Notes under the pieces: model-generated
The model's input: the letters and a program-made list of their open reading frames with translations, nothing else
Told to the model about the DNA's origin: nothing
Database searches by the model: none
Shown: positions 1-5,805 of the stretch, piece by piece
How the letters are laid out: the number at the start of each line of letters is the position of its first letter
Position numbering within the stretch: the stretch's first letter is position 1
Program-made: the position numbers and the translations under genes
DNA from: Gammaproteobacteria bacterium UBA6968
GTDB taxonomy: Bacteria > Pseudomonadota > Gammaproteobacteria > Pseudomonadales > Azotimanducaceae
NCBI GenBank assembly: GCA_002450255.1
Contig: DJYW01000065.1
Coordinates: 1 to 7,920 of the forward strand
Direction of reading: 5' to 3'
Length of the DNA: 7,920 nt

Positions 1-267
1 CTAGGCCTCTAGACGAAGGGGACGTAGGTGCGCTGTAGATGCGACTAGAAATGGTTTCGAGGAAATCGCTGGCAGGTCAATCTCAAAGAAGGCGGCATTC
101 TAAGAACGGACATGGCGCTCGTCAAGCGACACTGAGCAATCGTTGCCGTAATAAGTTGGCCGCCTGAGCTGCAATGGCACCCCCGAAGTTAGACTGAGGC
201 TCTATAATGTTCCCAAGCGGTCTCATAACTCGAAGCCTGACGCCCAGCGCGCCCATCCGCAATGGTC
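1..267. other. left-edge stretch without a supported gene
   Basis: I see no recognisable gene here. The longest candidate is a 34-codon minus-strand frame (start near 226, stop at 122-124) with no family resemblance and no clear ribosome binding site. No hairpin followed by a T-run is visible downstream of the DUF481 stop, so I cannot place its terminator. The sequence may be the 3' flank of that gene or the decayed edge of an element beyond the window. Confidence 0.5.
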
Positions 268-1281
268 TTAAAACTTAAAACCGACACCCAAGCTATAAGT
301 GCTATCCAACGCTTTGTTACCAACAGGCGGATCGGTTTCGTAATTCAAGTCCATGCGCAGCGCGGTATCAATGCGGTCACTCAAGGCAAATCTCACGCCG
401 GTTGAGGACGTCAGCACTTCGCCGCGATCTTCACTTGGGATGAACAGCAGCGCCTGCCGATGGAACAGCTCCATACGCTTGTTCAAAAAGAAACGTCTGA
501 AATCAACGGCCCAGCGTCCCGCCGGCTGGGTTTCCTCTACCCCCTCAATTTCTTCGTAAACCGCGCTCAAGCCGAGTTCGGTCGAGAGCTCCATAATACT
601 GTTGTTGACAAACTGAAAGCCTGCACCCGCACCACCGTTCACCCGCATATCGATTTGTTTGAGTTCATCCTTGAAATAGTTCGCGTTAGCCGAGGCGAAC
701 CAGCGATCGGAGAGGAAGAGTTTGTAACCGTAATCCAAATTACGCTGATCTTTGGTGGTGGCATCCTCGGCGACTTCTCTACTCACCAACAATGCCAACT
801 GATGCTCGGATCGCTCCTGAGTATAGGTCGACTCGATTAGGGTATTGAGACTTTCAGTGGACGAATTACCAGTGGACAACACCGCCGCAACATCCACCCG
901 CGACTCCCAGTCCGCAATAAAAGCCGGCAAGCGGCTCTGATTGAGCGTGGCAGAACGCACCTCAGTAAGCTGAATCGGCTCGCTCGCTGCGCCCTGCTGC
1001 AATGCTTGGCCAGCGGCCGACGCCACAAATTGACCAGACTTGCGCTGCTTACCCACGCGTACATCGAAGGCATTGTCCGTGGACAATTCACTGATTTTTT
1101 CCAGGGCAATCGTTACTCGACCGGCATAGTCAGTTTGCAGCACCAAGCGGCCGCCACTGATGCTGTCAACGCTGCCGCTGAGACGGTCACCGTTGCTCAA
1201 TTGCACCGTATCAGCGCACACCAAGCCGCTTACCGAAGCGCCTAACCAAAAGAGAGAAGCAAGAAAACCCAATCGAATCAT
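268..1281 (-). CDS. DUF481 family outer-membrane beta-barrel protein
   Basis: This 337-residue protein is probably exported to the outer membrane. It opens with a signal peptide: Arg3, a hydrophobic stretch at about 4-21, and a likely cut after VCA at residue 23. A small beta-rich domain follows (about 25-65, beginning VQLSNGDRLSGSV), of the kind often found in front of DUF481. From about Trp125 (WESRVDVAAVLSTGNS) to the end, the chain alternates polar and hydrophobic residues as in a beta-barrel. It ends GVGFKF, with the C-terminal phenylalanine typical of outer-membrane proteins. DUF481 proteins have no firmly established biochemical role; YdiY of E. coli is a relative. The ATG is preceded on its own strand by a GAAAGG element about 11 bases away. 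It lies 154 bases downstream of the ATPase in the same direction, so it probably has its own promoter, though I could not pick one. Family call fairly sure; function unknown. Confidence 0.92.
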   Translation of the reverse strand: MIRLGFLASLFWLGASVSGLVCADTVQLSNGDRLSGSVDSISGGRLVLQTDYAGRVTIALEKISELSTDNAFDVRVGKQRKSGQFVASAAGQALQQGAASEPIQLTEVRSATLNQSRLPAFIADWESRVDVAAVLSTGNSSTESLNTLIESTYTQERSEHQLALLVSREVAEDATTKDQRNLDYGYKLFLSDRWFASANANYFKDELKQIDMRVNGGAGAGFQFVNNSIMELSTELGLSAVYEEIEGVEETQPAGRWAVDFRRFFLNKRMELFHRQALLFIPSEDRGEVLTSSTGVRFALSDRIDTALRMDLNYETDPPVGNKALDSTYSLGVGFKF

Positions 1282-1435
1282 AAGTTTAAAGACCTTTCAC
1301 GAGGAAATCAGAACGGCACGCGAGACTAGGCAGACGCACGACGCAGCTGCATAACCAAAGAAAAAACAAAGACGGCACTCCGTAGGCGACCAGATACACG
1401 GTACGCCGGCACACGATAGACCCGACCAACGTTGG
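1282..1435. other. spacer between the ATPase and DUF481 genes
   Basis: This 154-base spacer should hold the DUF481 leader and perhaps its promoter, read on the minus strand. Its right edge carries a perfect 12-base palindrome, ACCAACGTTGGT (1425-1436), touching the ATPase stop codon. No T-run follows on either strand, so it does not look like a Rho-independent terminator. No convincing -35/-10 pair was found. Confidence 0.4.
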
Positions 1436-2413
1436 TTAAAAATCAGCACCTTGCCGTTCCAGCAACTTTGCGCCAACCCAGGCGCGAGCAAAGTGTTGTG
1501 CAGTTCGCCCGCTACGCACGCCCCGACCTAACGCAAACCGCAGCGCGGCAGCGCGTTCATCCGGATCTGCGGCTGTACCTTGCAATTCGGTCAAGCCATG
1601 TTGTTCAGCCAACTTATCGACCCAGCGTCGCACCATATCGAGATAAGCAGGCTGTGGGTAAGGATAAAACGACAGCCACAAACCAAAGCGGTCGGATAAA
1701 GAGATTTTCTCTTCGATGCCTTCGCTGGGATGCAACTCACTGCCTTGCATGGTGGAGGCGGTATTGTCCGCCGCCGATTCGACTAACAAATGGCGGCGAT
1801 TCGAGGTGGCATAAATCAGAACGTTAGCGGCGGCTTCACACAGCGCGCCATCCAAAGCGCTCTTGAGTGATTTGTAGCTCGCATCATCAGCTTCGAAGGA
1901 AAGGTCATCACAAAACACAATAAAACGATACGGAAGACGCGCGAGCTCAGCAAGAATCTCACTCATATCCGCCAGATGATCCTTACTGACTTCAACCATC
2001 CGCAAACCCTGGTCGCCAAATTGACCTAACAGACCCTGCACCAAAGACGACTTACCCGTGCCGCGTGCGCCCCACAGCAGACAGTTGTTGGCAGGCAAGC
2101 CGGCCACAAACTGAGCCGTATTAGCGATGATTTGCTGTTTCTGCCGGTCGATGTGGAGTAGATCATCCAGTTCGATCAATGCCATTGTGGGTAAGGCCAA
2201 AAACCCGGTTTGCCATCGGCCCACATGCCAGGTCGCCGCTAAATGATTGACCCAGTCGACTTCGGGAATGAGCGGGAGAAGCCGATTGAGGCGCTGTATG
2301 AACTCACGCAGAGGCTTGCCAGCGGGATTGGCATCCGCGACGCCCAGGCTACCCTGAGAGGTCGCCTCGTCTGCGGCTGTAGCTGCGGTCTCTGTTTGGT
2401 GTGGATCAGTCAT
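1436..2413 (-). CDS. DUF815 family P-loop ATPase (AAA+-like)
   Basis: A 325-residue cytoplasmic ATP-binding protein of the DUF815 family. Visible motifs in order: Walker A GARGTGKS (115-122), Walker B FIVFCDDLSF (164-173, acidic pair Asp169-Asp170), a sensor-1-like YATSNRRHLL (201-210, Asn205), an SDRFG motif (240-244) whose Arg242 could act as arginine finger, and a C-terminal GR..QHF element (302-308) that could serve as sensor 2. The first 35 residues are polar and low in complexity, probably disordered. Length and motif order suit the whole family, so it looks intact. Known members lack a settled function; an AAA+-type remodelling or chaperone role is inferred from the fold only. The ATG at 2411-2413 has no good Shine-Dalgarno sequence, and an unassigned short frame ends over its first codons, so a start slightly downstream or coupled translation is possible. 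Confidence 0.93.
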   Translation of the reverse strand: MTDPHQTETAATAADEATSQGSLGVADANPAGKPLREFIQRLNRLLPLIPEVDWVNHLAATWHVGRWQTGFLALPTMALIELDDLLHIDRQKQQIIANTAQFVAGLPANNCLLWGARGTGKSSLVQGLLGQFGDQGLRMVEVSKDHLADMSEILAELARLPYRFIVFCDDLSFEADDASYKSLKSALDGALCEAAANVLIYATSNRRHLLVESAADNTASTMQGSELHPSEGIEEKISLSDRFGLWLSFYPYPQPAYLDMVRRWVDKLAEQHGLTELQGTAADPDERAAALRFALGRGVRSGRTAQHFARAWVGAKLLERQGADF

Positions 2414-2748
2414 AAGGGGCGCAGACTACCGAAAAACGCTGGGATTCTCGATAGCCGAGACGTCGGGCGGCCGCATCCTGGTAAAAGAGTCCTGCAAAAA
2501 GAGTCCCATTCTTTTTGGCATGGGCAAAAGACTGCATGGCTGCTGATGCGCGAATGAGGTGGACTCTCCAGGGTTGCCGGTTACTGGCTTTCTGAAAGTC
2601 GATAGTCCGCTCGATTTGAACGCTAGTCTCAATACAGAGTCTGCGACTCTCAGCCATTTGTCACCAGGTCCAACCGTTTAGAGGTGAGTAGCTTGTCATC
2701 TACTTTTGCAGGTGATGTTTTTGTGTTTTGTTAAAAACGGAGGACGAT
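2414..2748. other. 335-base divergent intergenic region
   Basis: This gap lies between the minus-strand ATPase and the plus-strand lipoprotein gene, so promoters for both should sit here. A 10-base direct repeat AAAAGAGTCC occurs at 2483-2492 and 2497-2506, offset by 14 bases. TTGTCA appears at 2658-2663 and 2693-2698 and could serve as a -35 element for the lipoprotein gene, but neither is followed by a convincing -10. An 83-codon minus-strand frame (2406-2657) spans much of the gap and overlaps the ATPase start; I could not assign it to a family and do not call it a gene. Confidence 0.5.
2739..2743 (+). promoter_or_regulatory. ribosome binding site of the small lipoprotein
   Basis: GGAGG lies five bases before the ATG at 2749. 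It decides the start in favour of that ATG over an in-frame TTG at 2728, which has no such element and would add charged residues (KTEDD) in front of the signal peptide. Confidence 0.8.
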
Positions 2749-2940
2749 ATGAAAAAAATGTTAGTTCCTGCAATGTTAGTACCTTTAATTTTAGTACCTT
2801 TATTGTTAGCTCTTAGCGGGTGTGGCGATGAAGGTAGCGATACCGTCGCATCGGTAAAACAAGCGCAAGTGAATGAGAGAAAGGCGCCCGTAGCGCTTGT
2901 TTGGGGTGAAGGTAAGTGGGGAGAAGCAACATGGAATTAA
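2749..2940 (+). CDS. small lipoprotein with WGExx C-terminal repeat
   Basis: This 63-residue precursor begins MKKM, followed by an unusually repetitive hydrophobic stretch (LVPAM, LVPLI, LVPLL). A lipobox L22-S23-G24-C25 follows, so signal peptidase II would leave a 39-residue lipoprotein on Cys25. Gly26 at the +2 position, rather than Asp, predicts sorting to the outer membrane. The mature part is polar and ends in a five-residue repeat with evenly spaced tryptophans (W52, W57, W62: WGEGK, WGEAT, WN). I recognise no named family. The start is fixed by GGAGG five bases upstream. The next gene's ATG (2931) lies inside the last codons of this one, so the two are probably one transcript and translationally coupled. 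The region is markedly AT-rich compared with its neighbours, which hints at an accessory or foreign origin. Reality of the gene is likely; function unknown. Confidence 0.8.
   Translation: MKKMLVPAMLVPLILVPLLLALSGCGDEGSDTVASVKQAQVNERKAPVALVWGEGKWGEATWN
2761..2815 (+). repeat. 15-base tandem repeat within the lipoprotein signal peptide
   Basis: Three units start at 2761, 2776 and 2791, with a partial fourth at 2806. Each begins TTAGT followed by TCCT or ACCT (the fourth reads TTAGCTCTTA). They encode LVPAM, LVPLI, LVPLL and LAL, building the hydrophobic core of the signal peptide by duplication. The 15-base period keeps the reading frame if copy number changes. Confidence 0.75.
2918..2923 (+). 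promoter_or_regulatory. ribosome binding site for the ATG at 2931
   Basis: GGGGAG lies seven bases before an ATG at 2931, inside the end of the lipoprotein gene. This good site in front of a short, hydrophobic, lysine/arginine-led peptide is the main reason to believe that translation of the next gene begins here and not at the GTG at 2992. Confidence 0.6.
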
Positions 2941-2991
2941 GACTTCTCGGGATATTTCTTTTTTTGTGCTCCTTGCGCACTGTTTGCTGAG
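2931..2991 (+). pseudogene. signal-peptide segment, out of frame with the gene body
   Basis: From the ATG at 2931 the frame reads MELRLLGIFLFL and stops at TGA 2988-2990 after 19 codons. The neighbouring frame, the one that continues into the following coding region, reads FFFCAPCALFAEVPHTF over the same bases. Removing one T from the T7 tract at 2959-2965 joins the two as MELRLLGIFLF plus CAPCALFAEVPHTF. That is a normal secretory signal with a cut after LFA. The combined gene (2931-3201) would encode 89 residues. As the sequence stands it is frameshifted, which may be a real mutation, phase variation at the T-run, slippage during expression, or a sequencing error. Confidence 0.65.
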
Positions 2992-3201
2992 GTGCCGCAT
3001 ACGTTTAAAGCCGGTGCCAGTGCCAAAGCTAGCGAGGTCAACGCTAATTTCAAGGCGTTGGATGACAAGCAAACCAGTCTAGAAGGCAAGATTAAGGAGG
3101 CGGACACTGTGGTGTTAAGCTCTTTGAGGAAGGAATTGGAAGTCCACGCTAAGACAGCTAGCGACTCGACAAAAAAGCAAATCAAACAAGGTGACGAATA
3201 G
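2992..3201 (+). CDS. body of a small secreted coiled-coil protein
   Basis: The open frame gives 69 residues from a GTG at 2992, but the true start is probably the ATG at 2931, with a frameshift between (see that entry). The body begins PHTFKAGASAKASEVNANF, a motif recurrent just after the signal peptide in many exported proteins of marine gammaproteobacteria and in some phage-tail-like proteins. After it comes a charged, heptad-like helix from about ALDDKQTSLEGK to the end, rich in Lys, Glu and Ser, consistent with a short coiled coil. There is no membrane segment in the body. It sits directly after the small lipoprotein and overlaps it, so both products would act in the envelope, possibly together. 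It ends seven bases from the stop of the opposing gene. No function is known to me; the GTG start lacks a good ribosome binding site. Confidence 0.7.
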   Translation: MPHTFKAGASAKASEVNANFKALDDKQTSLEGKIKEADTVVLSSLRKELEVHAKTASDSTKKQIKQGDE

Positions 3202-3208
3202 GCGGGTA

Positions 3209-3724
3209 CTAATCCGAGTCAGGGGCGTCAGGACTAGGCGGCGTGGGCTGCTTCTGGGTAGGCAGCGCCACCACATTTTCCGCGATTTTCGTCAGTACCA
3301 CCGCCGAGCCGTCGGCCTTTGCAGCGCTCACGATACGAACATCGCTGGTACCGCTATCGCCGTCCTCTGCCAGTCCAGATGCATCCGGACTGGCAGCCAA
3401 AGCCCCGTCATCCTGCCTCGCCAGACTCACTACACCCGGCTGGAAAAAACGGATGGCATAGCGTTCTATGATCTCACCAGAGATCAGCGCCAGCACATTC
3501 TCCTGCACCTGCCAATGGCCCTGCAGCAATGTCCCGGCTGCGTCTTCTCGAGTGAAGGTGCCCTGCGCCAGCGTGCCCGCAAAAGTGAGCTTGCCCGCGC
3601 CATCGTCAAACGCCCAGGGGCCCGGCAAATTCACCTGGTTGAGCCAACGCTGGCGCGCCTGCCGATTGGCACGCAGGTAAATGCCCACAAGAACCACTAC
3701 CCCTACCAACAGTGCTAATGCCAT
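3209..3724 (-). CDS. membrane-anchored protein of unknown function
   Basis: A 171-residue protein that I cannot assign to a family. Residues 2-18 are a single hydrophobic segment (ALALLVGVVVLVGIYL), followed by a basic stretch (RANRQARQR), which fits a membrane anchor. A likely beta-rich domain follows (about 28-100), with short glycine-bounded strands such as GPWAFDDGAGKLTFAG and GHWQVQENVLALISG; the pattern is vaguely like small META or lipocalin-like domains, but this is weak. The last 70 residues are low in complexity: rich in Ala, Asp and Ser, then a Pro-rich tail ending SPDAPDSD. I chose the ATG (complement of 3722-3724), with an AGGA about nine bases upstream, over a TTG three codons earlier that this AGGA abuts directly. 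It converges on the plus-strand small-gene pair, with seven bases between stops and no terminator hairpin visible. The tail's DNA holds a 30-base near-palindrome. Confidence 0.78.
   Translation of the reverse strand: MALALLVGVVVLVGIYLRANRQARQRWLNQVNLPGPWAFDDGAGKLTFAGTLAQGTFTREDAAGTLLQGHWQVQENVLALISGEIIERYAIRFFQPGVVSLARQDDGALAASPDASGLAEDGDSGTSDVRIVSAAKADGSAVVLTKIAENVVALPTQKQPTPPSPDAPDSD
3367..3396. repeat. 30-base near-perfect palindrome inside a coding region
   Basis: Arms CTGCCAGTCC (3367-3376) and GGACTGGCAG (3387-3396) are exact inverted copies. The ten bases between them contain the palindrome GATGCATC, so only one symmetric position pair (A3377/C3386) fails to match. It lies in the part of the 3209-3724 gene that encodes its low-complexity tail. 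It could be an operator-like site, a cruciform or RNA hairpin, or the trace of a small inserted repeat. Confidence 0.7.
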
Positions 3725-3789
3725 GTATCTCAATCCTGTGCCTACCGCGTCGAAATATTAACGAGTTTGCCATAGGCCCATACATAAGC

Positions 3790-3820
3790 GAATATCCGTG
3801 CTCACGGGAAGGATATATTC
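3790..3820. repeat. imperfect inverted repeat in the divergent region
   Basis: GAATATCC (3790-3797) is mirrored by GGATATATTC (3811-3820), with two extra bases in the right arm. The perfect small stem CCGTG/CACGG with a two-base loop lies at 3796-3807. Neither strand has a T-run, so a terminator is unlikely; an operator or leader hairpin is possible. Confidence 0.45.
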
Positions 3821-4142
3821 GACGTCATTCGGGATACGAAAAGCGGGCCAACTAAACGGCCGGCTTGAAAGGTCACTCCGGACCAAACCGAACGGCGATT
3901 GAGACGCAAGACGGGTTTACTCTGTCAGCCAACAGCCTGCTGCCCTTTGCACGCAGCCCGTTGGCGGCAAGGCTTCACCGCAAACTTTAGCGACTCGAGC
4001 TGGCTGTTTGTTAACCCCAGCAGCTGAGCGAGTTCAGGCTAAAGGCACTAGGAATCAGGACGCGACGAGACGCTCCAGAGCGACTCCGAGCAGAAGACAG
4101 CTGTCAGGAACAGGGAAATCACATCAAAAGAATGCTTCACGG

Positions 4143-4147
4143 GGAGG
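4143..4147 (+). promoter_or_regulatory. ribosome binding site that fixes the Nudix start
   Basis: GGAGG (within GGGGAGG) lies four bases before the ATG at 4152. It supports this start over the upstream in-phase TTG at 4008, whose extra 48 residues are basic and have no place in the Nudix family. Confidence 0.75.
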
Positions 4148-4151
4148 CCGC

Positions 4152-4964
4152 ATGTCTGAAGGGAAAGACGCAACAACCATACCACCAATGCCAAAACCGG
4201 CAGCCACCATCTTATTGATGCGGCCAGGTAGCAACGACTTAGAGGTATTCATGGTGGTACGTCACCATCAAATCGACTTCGCATCCGGCGCACTGGTATT
4301 CCCCGGTGGCAAAGCCGATCCTCAGGATTTTGCCGACGAGCTGCTGCCTTATCTCAGCGGAGCTCACGCCACGGTGGATATGCGCGCAGCTCAGGTCAGC
4401 GCGATTCGCGAAGCTTTCGAAGAATGCGGCATTTTGCTGGCGCGTGGCGCTGATGATACTGCCATCATCAGCGGCGAGCGCTTGGCGGCGTTGCAGTCTT
4501 TTCGCGAACCCATGAATAAGGGTGAGATCACCCTGCTCGATTTTCTGCAAACCGAACGCCTTGTGCTGGCTTGTGATCAGCTGACGCATTTCGCGCATTG
4601 GATTACACCGCCCATGATGCCAAAACGGTTCGACACCCACTTTTACCTCGCCATCCCGCCGGCAGATCACATTGCGGTCCACGATGGCTACGAATCCGTC
4701 GACTCGGTATGGATTAAGCCCAGCGATGCAGTTGACGAAGCCATCGCAGGCAAACGCACTATTATTTTCCCAACACTGCGTAACTTGGAAAAGCTGGCAA
4801 CGTGGAACGACCCAGACGCCGCCGTAAGCGCTGCCGAAGCCAGTCAAATTGTGCCGGTGCTGCCTTGGACGGAAAAACGCGATGACGGCACCTACCTGTG
4901 TATTCCGCCAGAAGCAGGCTATGCCATCAGCGAAGAAAAAATGCCTGAGCGCGCAGCGCGGTAA
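4152..4964 (+). CDS. Nudix hydrolase, NUDT19-like (possible CoA diphosphatase)
   Basis: This 270-residue cytoplasmic protein is probably a metal-dependent diphosphatase. Visible marks are FPGG (50-53) and the Nudix helix REAFEECGI (86-94) with metal-binding Glu87, Glu90 and Glu91. The canonical spacing from the glycine to REUXEEXGU is broken: about 20 extra residues are inserted inside the Nudix box. Such an insert, together with the later HWITPPMMPKRFDTHFYLA stretch (149-167), is typical of the NUDT19-like branch, whose animal members split CoA and acyl-CoA into phosphopantetheine compounds and 3',5'-ADP. The neighbours support a CoA-related substrate: a crotonase-fold gene starts 25 bases downstream and a thiolase follows, so it may trim the CoA pool. 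The Nudix fold is sure; the substrate is inferred from family and context. Start at ATG 4152, after GGAGG. Confidence 0.93.
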   Translation: MSEGKDATTIPPMPKPAATILLMRPGSNDLEVFMVVRHHQIDFASGALVFPGGKADPQDFADELLPYLSGAHATVDMRAAQVSAIREAFEECGILLARGADDTAIISGERLAALQSFREPMNKGEITLLDFLQTERLVLACDQLTHFAHWITPPMMPKRFDTHFYLAIPPADHIAVHDGYESVDSVWIKPSDAVDEAIAGKRTIIFPTLRNLEKLATWNDPDAAVSAAEASQIVPVLPWTEKRDDGTYLCIPPEAGYAISEEKMPERAAR

Positions 4965-4989
4965 ACTAATCTAACAAGAGATTTCAGTT

Positions 4990-5805
4990 ATGAGCGAGCA
5001 CCAATCCCCGACCGAGCACAGCGCCGACCTGCTTTATAGCAAAGCAGAACACATCGCGACCATTACGTTTAATCGCCCAGAGCGGCAAAACACAATCTCT
5101 GGACCGATGCTCAGTAAGCTGTGCGATTATTTGCTGGAAGCGGATGCGGACAACGAAGTTCGCGCGATCGTGATTTCCGGTAGTGGCAAGTTTTTTTGCG
5201 CTGGCCTGGATCTGCGCGGCAGCGACATTACCAATAACTTAAGCGAATCAAAGCGCAGCCCGGCAACGCTGGATCTACGCAATACACCGCCAACAATTCT
5301 GCACAACATTGACACACCCACCATTGCCGCTATTAATGGTTCCGCTGCGGGCTATGGCATGGACCTGGCATTAGGATGCGATATGCGCATCATGGCAGAC
5401 ACCGCCAAGTTAGCAGCTGCCTTTACCGCGCGAGGCGTAGTGCCGGAATCCGGAGGCACCTGGATTTTACCGCGTTTAATCGGTTGGGCCAAAGCCTCAG
5501 AAATCATCTTTACCGGCAAAACCCTGACCGCAGCGGAGAGCCTGGCAATGGGTTTGGTCTCGAAAATCGTAAATAACAACGAAGTGGGGGCCGCCGCTGA
5601 CGAAATGGCCCAGGCTGTTGCCGGGCGTGCGCCGCTGGCCGTGCAGGCATCCAAGCGGATGATGCGCATGGGTATGAACGAAACCTTTAACGACCACGTA
5701 CATCACGTATTTTTGCAGCTATTGCCGCTATTTCAGTCTGAAGACTTTAAAGAAGGCATGGCCTCCTTTATGGAAAAACGTCCGCCGAAATTTGAAGGCC
5801 GCTAA
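4990..5805 (+). CDS. crotonase-fold protein (enoyl-CoA hydratase/isomerase family)
   Basis: A 271-residue complete crotonase-superfamily protein acting on an acyl-CoA thioester. The oxyanion-hole segments are FFCAGLDLRG (68-77) and INGSAAGYGMDLALGCD (115-131); VPESGGTWILPRLIG (151-165), a common crotonase signature, follows, then the AAESLAMGLVSKIV segment (181-194). Compared by eye with rat enoyl-CoA hydratase, Glu144 corresponds to Asp125 and Glu164 to Phe145, so both classical hydratase glutamates are missing. Glu153 in PESGGT may take over. Annotation pipelines will call this an enoyl-CoA hydratase, but an isomerase, hydrolase or other crotonase reaction is equally possible. AAGAG (4976-4980) lies nine bases before the ATG, and the gap from the Nudix stop is only 25 bases, which suggests one operon. 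Family certain; reaction uncertain. Confidence 0.95.
   Translation: MSEHQSPTEHSADLLYSKAEHIATITFNRPERQNTISGPMLSKLCDYLLEADADNEVRAIVISGSGKFFCAGLDLRGSDITNNLSESKRSPATLDLRNTPPTILHNIDTPTIAAINGSAAGYGMDLALGCDMRIMADTAKLAAAFTARGVVPESGGTWILPRLIGWAKASEIIFTGKTLTAAESLAMGLVSKIVNNNEVGAAADEMAQAVAGRAPLAVQASKRMMRMGMNETFNDHVHHVFLQLLPLFQSEDFKEGMASFMEKRPPKFEGR

Larger units (their letters stand above)
3725..4151. other. 427-base divergent intergenic region
   Basis: This gap separates the minus-strand membrane-anchored protein from the plus-strand acyl-CoA cluster, so it should contain both promoters. An imperfect inverted repeat occupies about 3790-3820: GAATATCC and GGATATATTC flank a smaller perfect repeat CCGTG-CT-CACGG (3796-3807). 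A frame in phase with the Nudix gene is open from a TTG at 4008, but its product is arginine-rich and unlike the family, so I leave it out. I see no credible gene or sigma-70 promoter pair here. Confidence 0.5.

Noticed and set aside
175..200. Stretch CACCCCCGAAGTTAGACTGA loosely like the terminal repeat of IS3-type elements
   Set aside because: No matching opposite end and no transposase reading frame nearby; the likeness is too weak to call a mobile element.
122..226. 34-codon minus-strand frame with an alanine-rich end
   Set aside because: No ribosome binding site, no family likeness, and short enough to arise by chance.
460..840. 126-codon plus-strand frame opposite the DUF481 gene
   Set aside because: It is the antisense shadow of a well-supported gene and shows no family motifs of its own.
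1425..1436. 12-base palindrome at the ATPase stop as a terminator
   Set aside because: Stem is short and no T-run follows on either strand.
2728..2748. TTG start extending the lipoprotein by seven residues
   Set aside because: It would put charged residues before the signal peptide, and the ribosome binding site clearly serves the ATG at 2749.
4008..4151. 48-codon upstream extension of the Nudix gene from a TTG
   Set aside because: It is arginine-rich and unlike the family, and the ATG at 4152 has a strong GGAGG in front.
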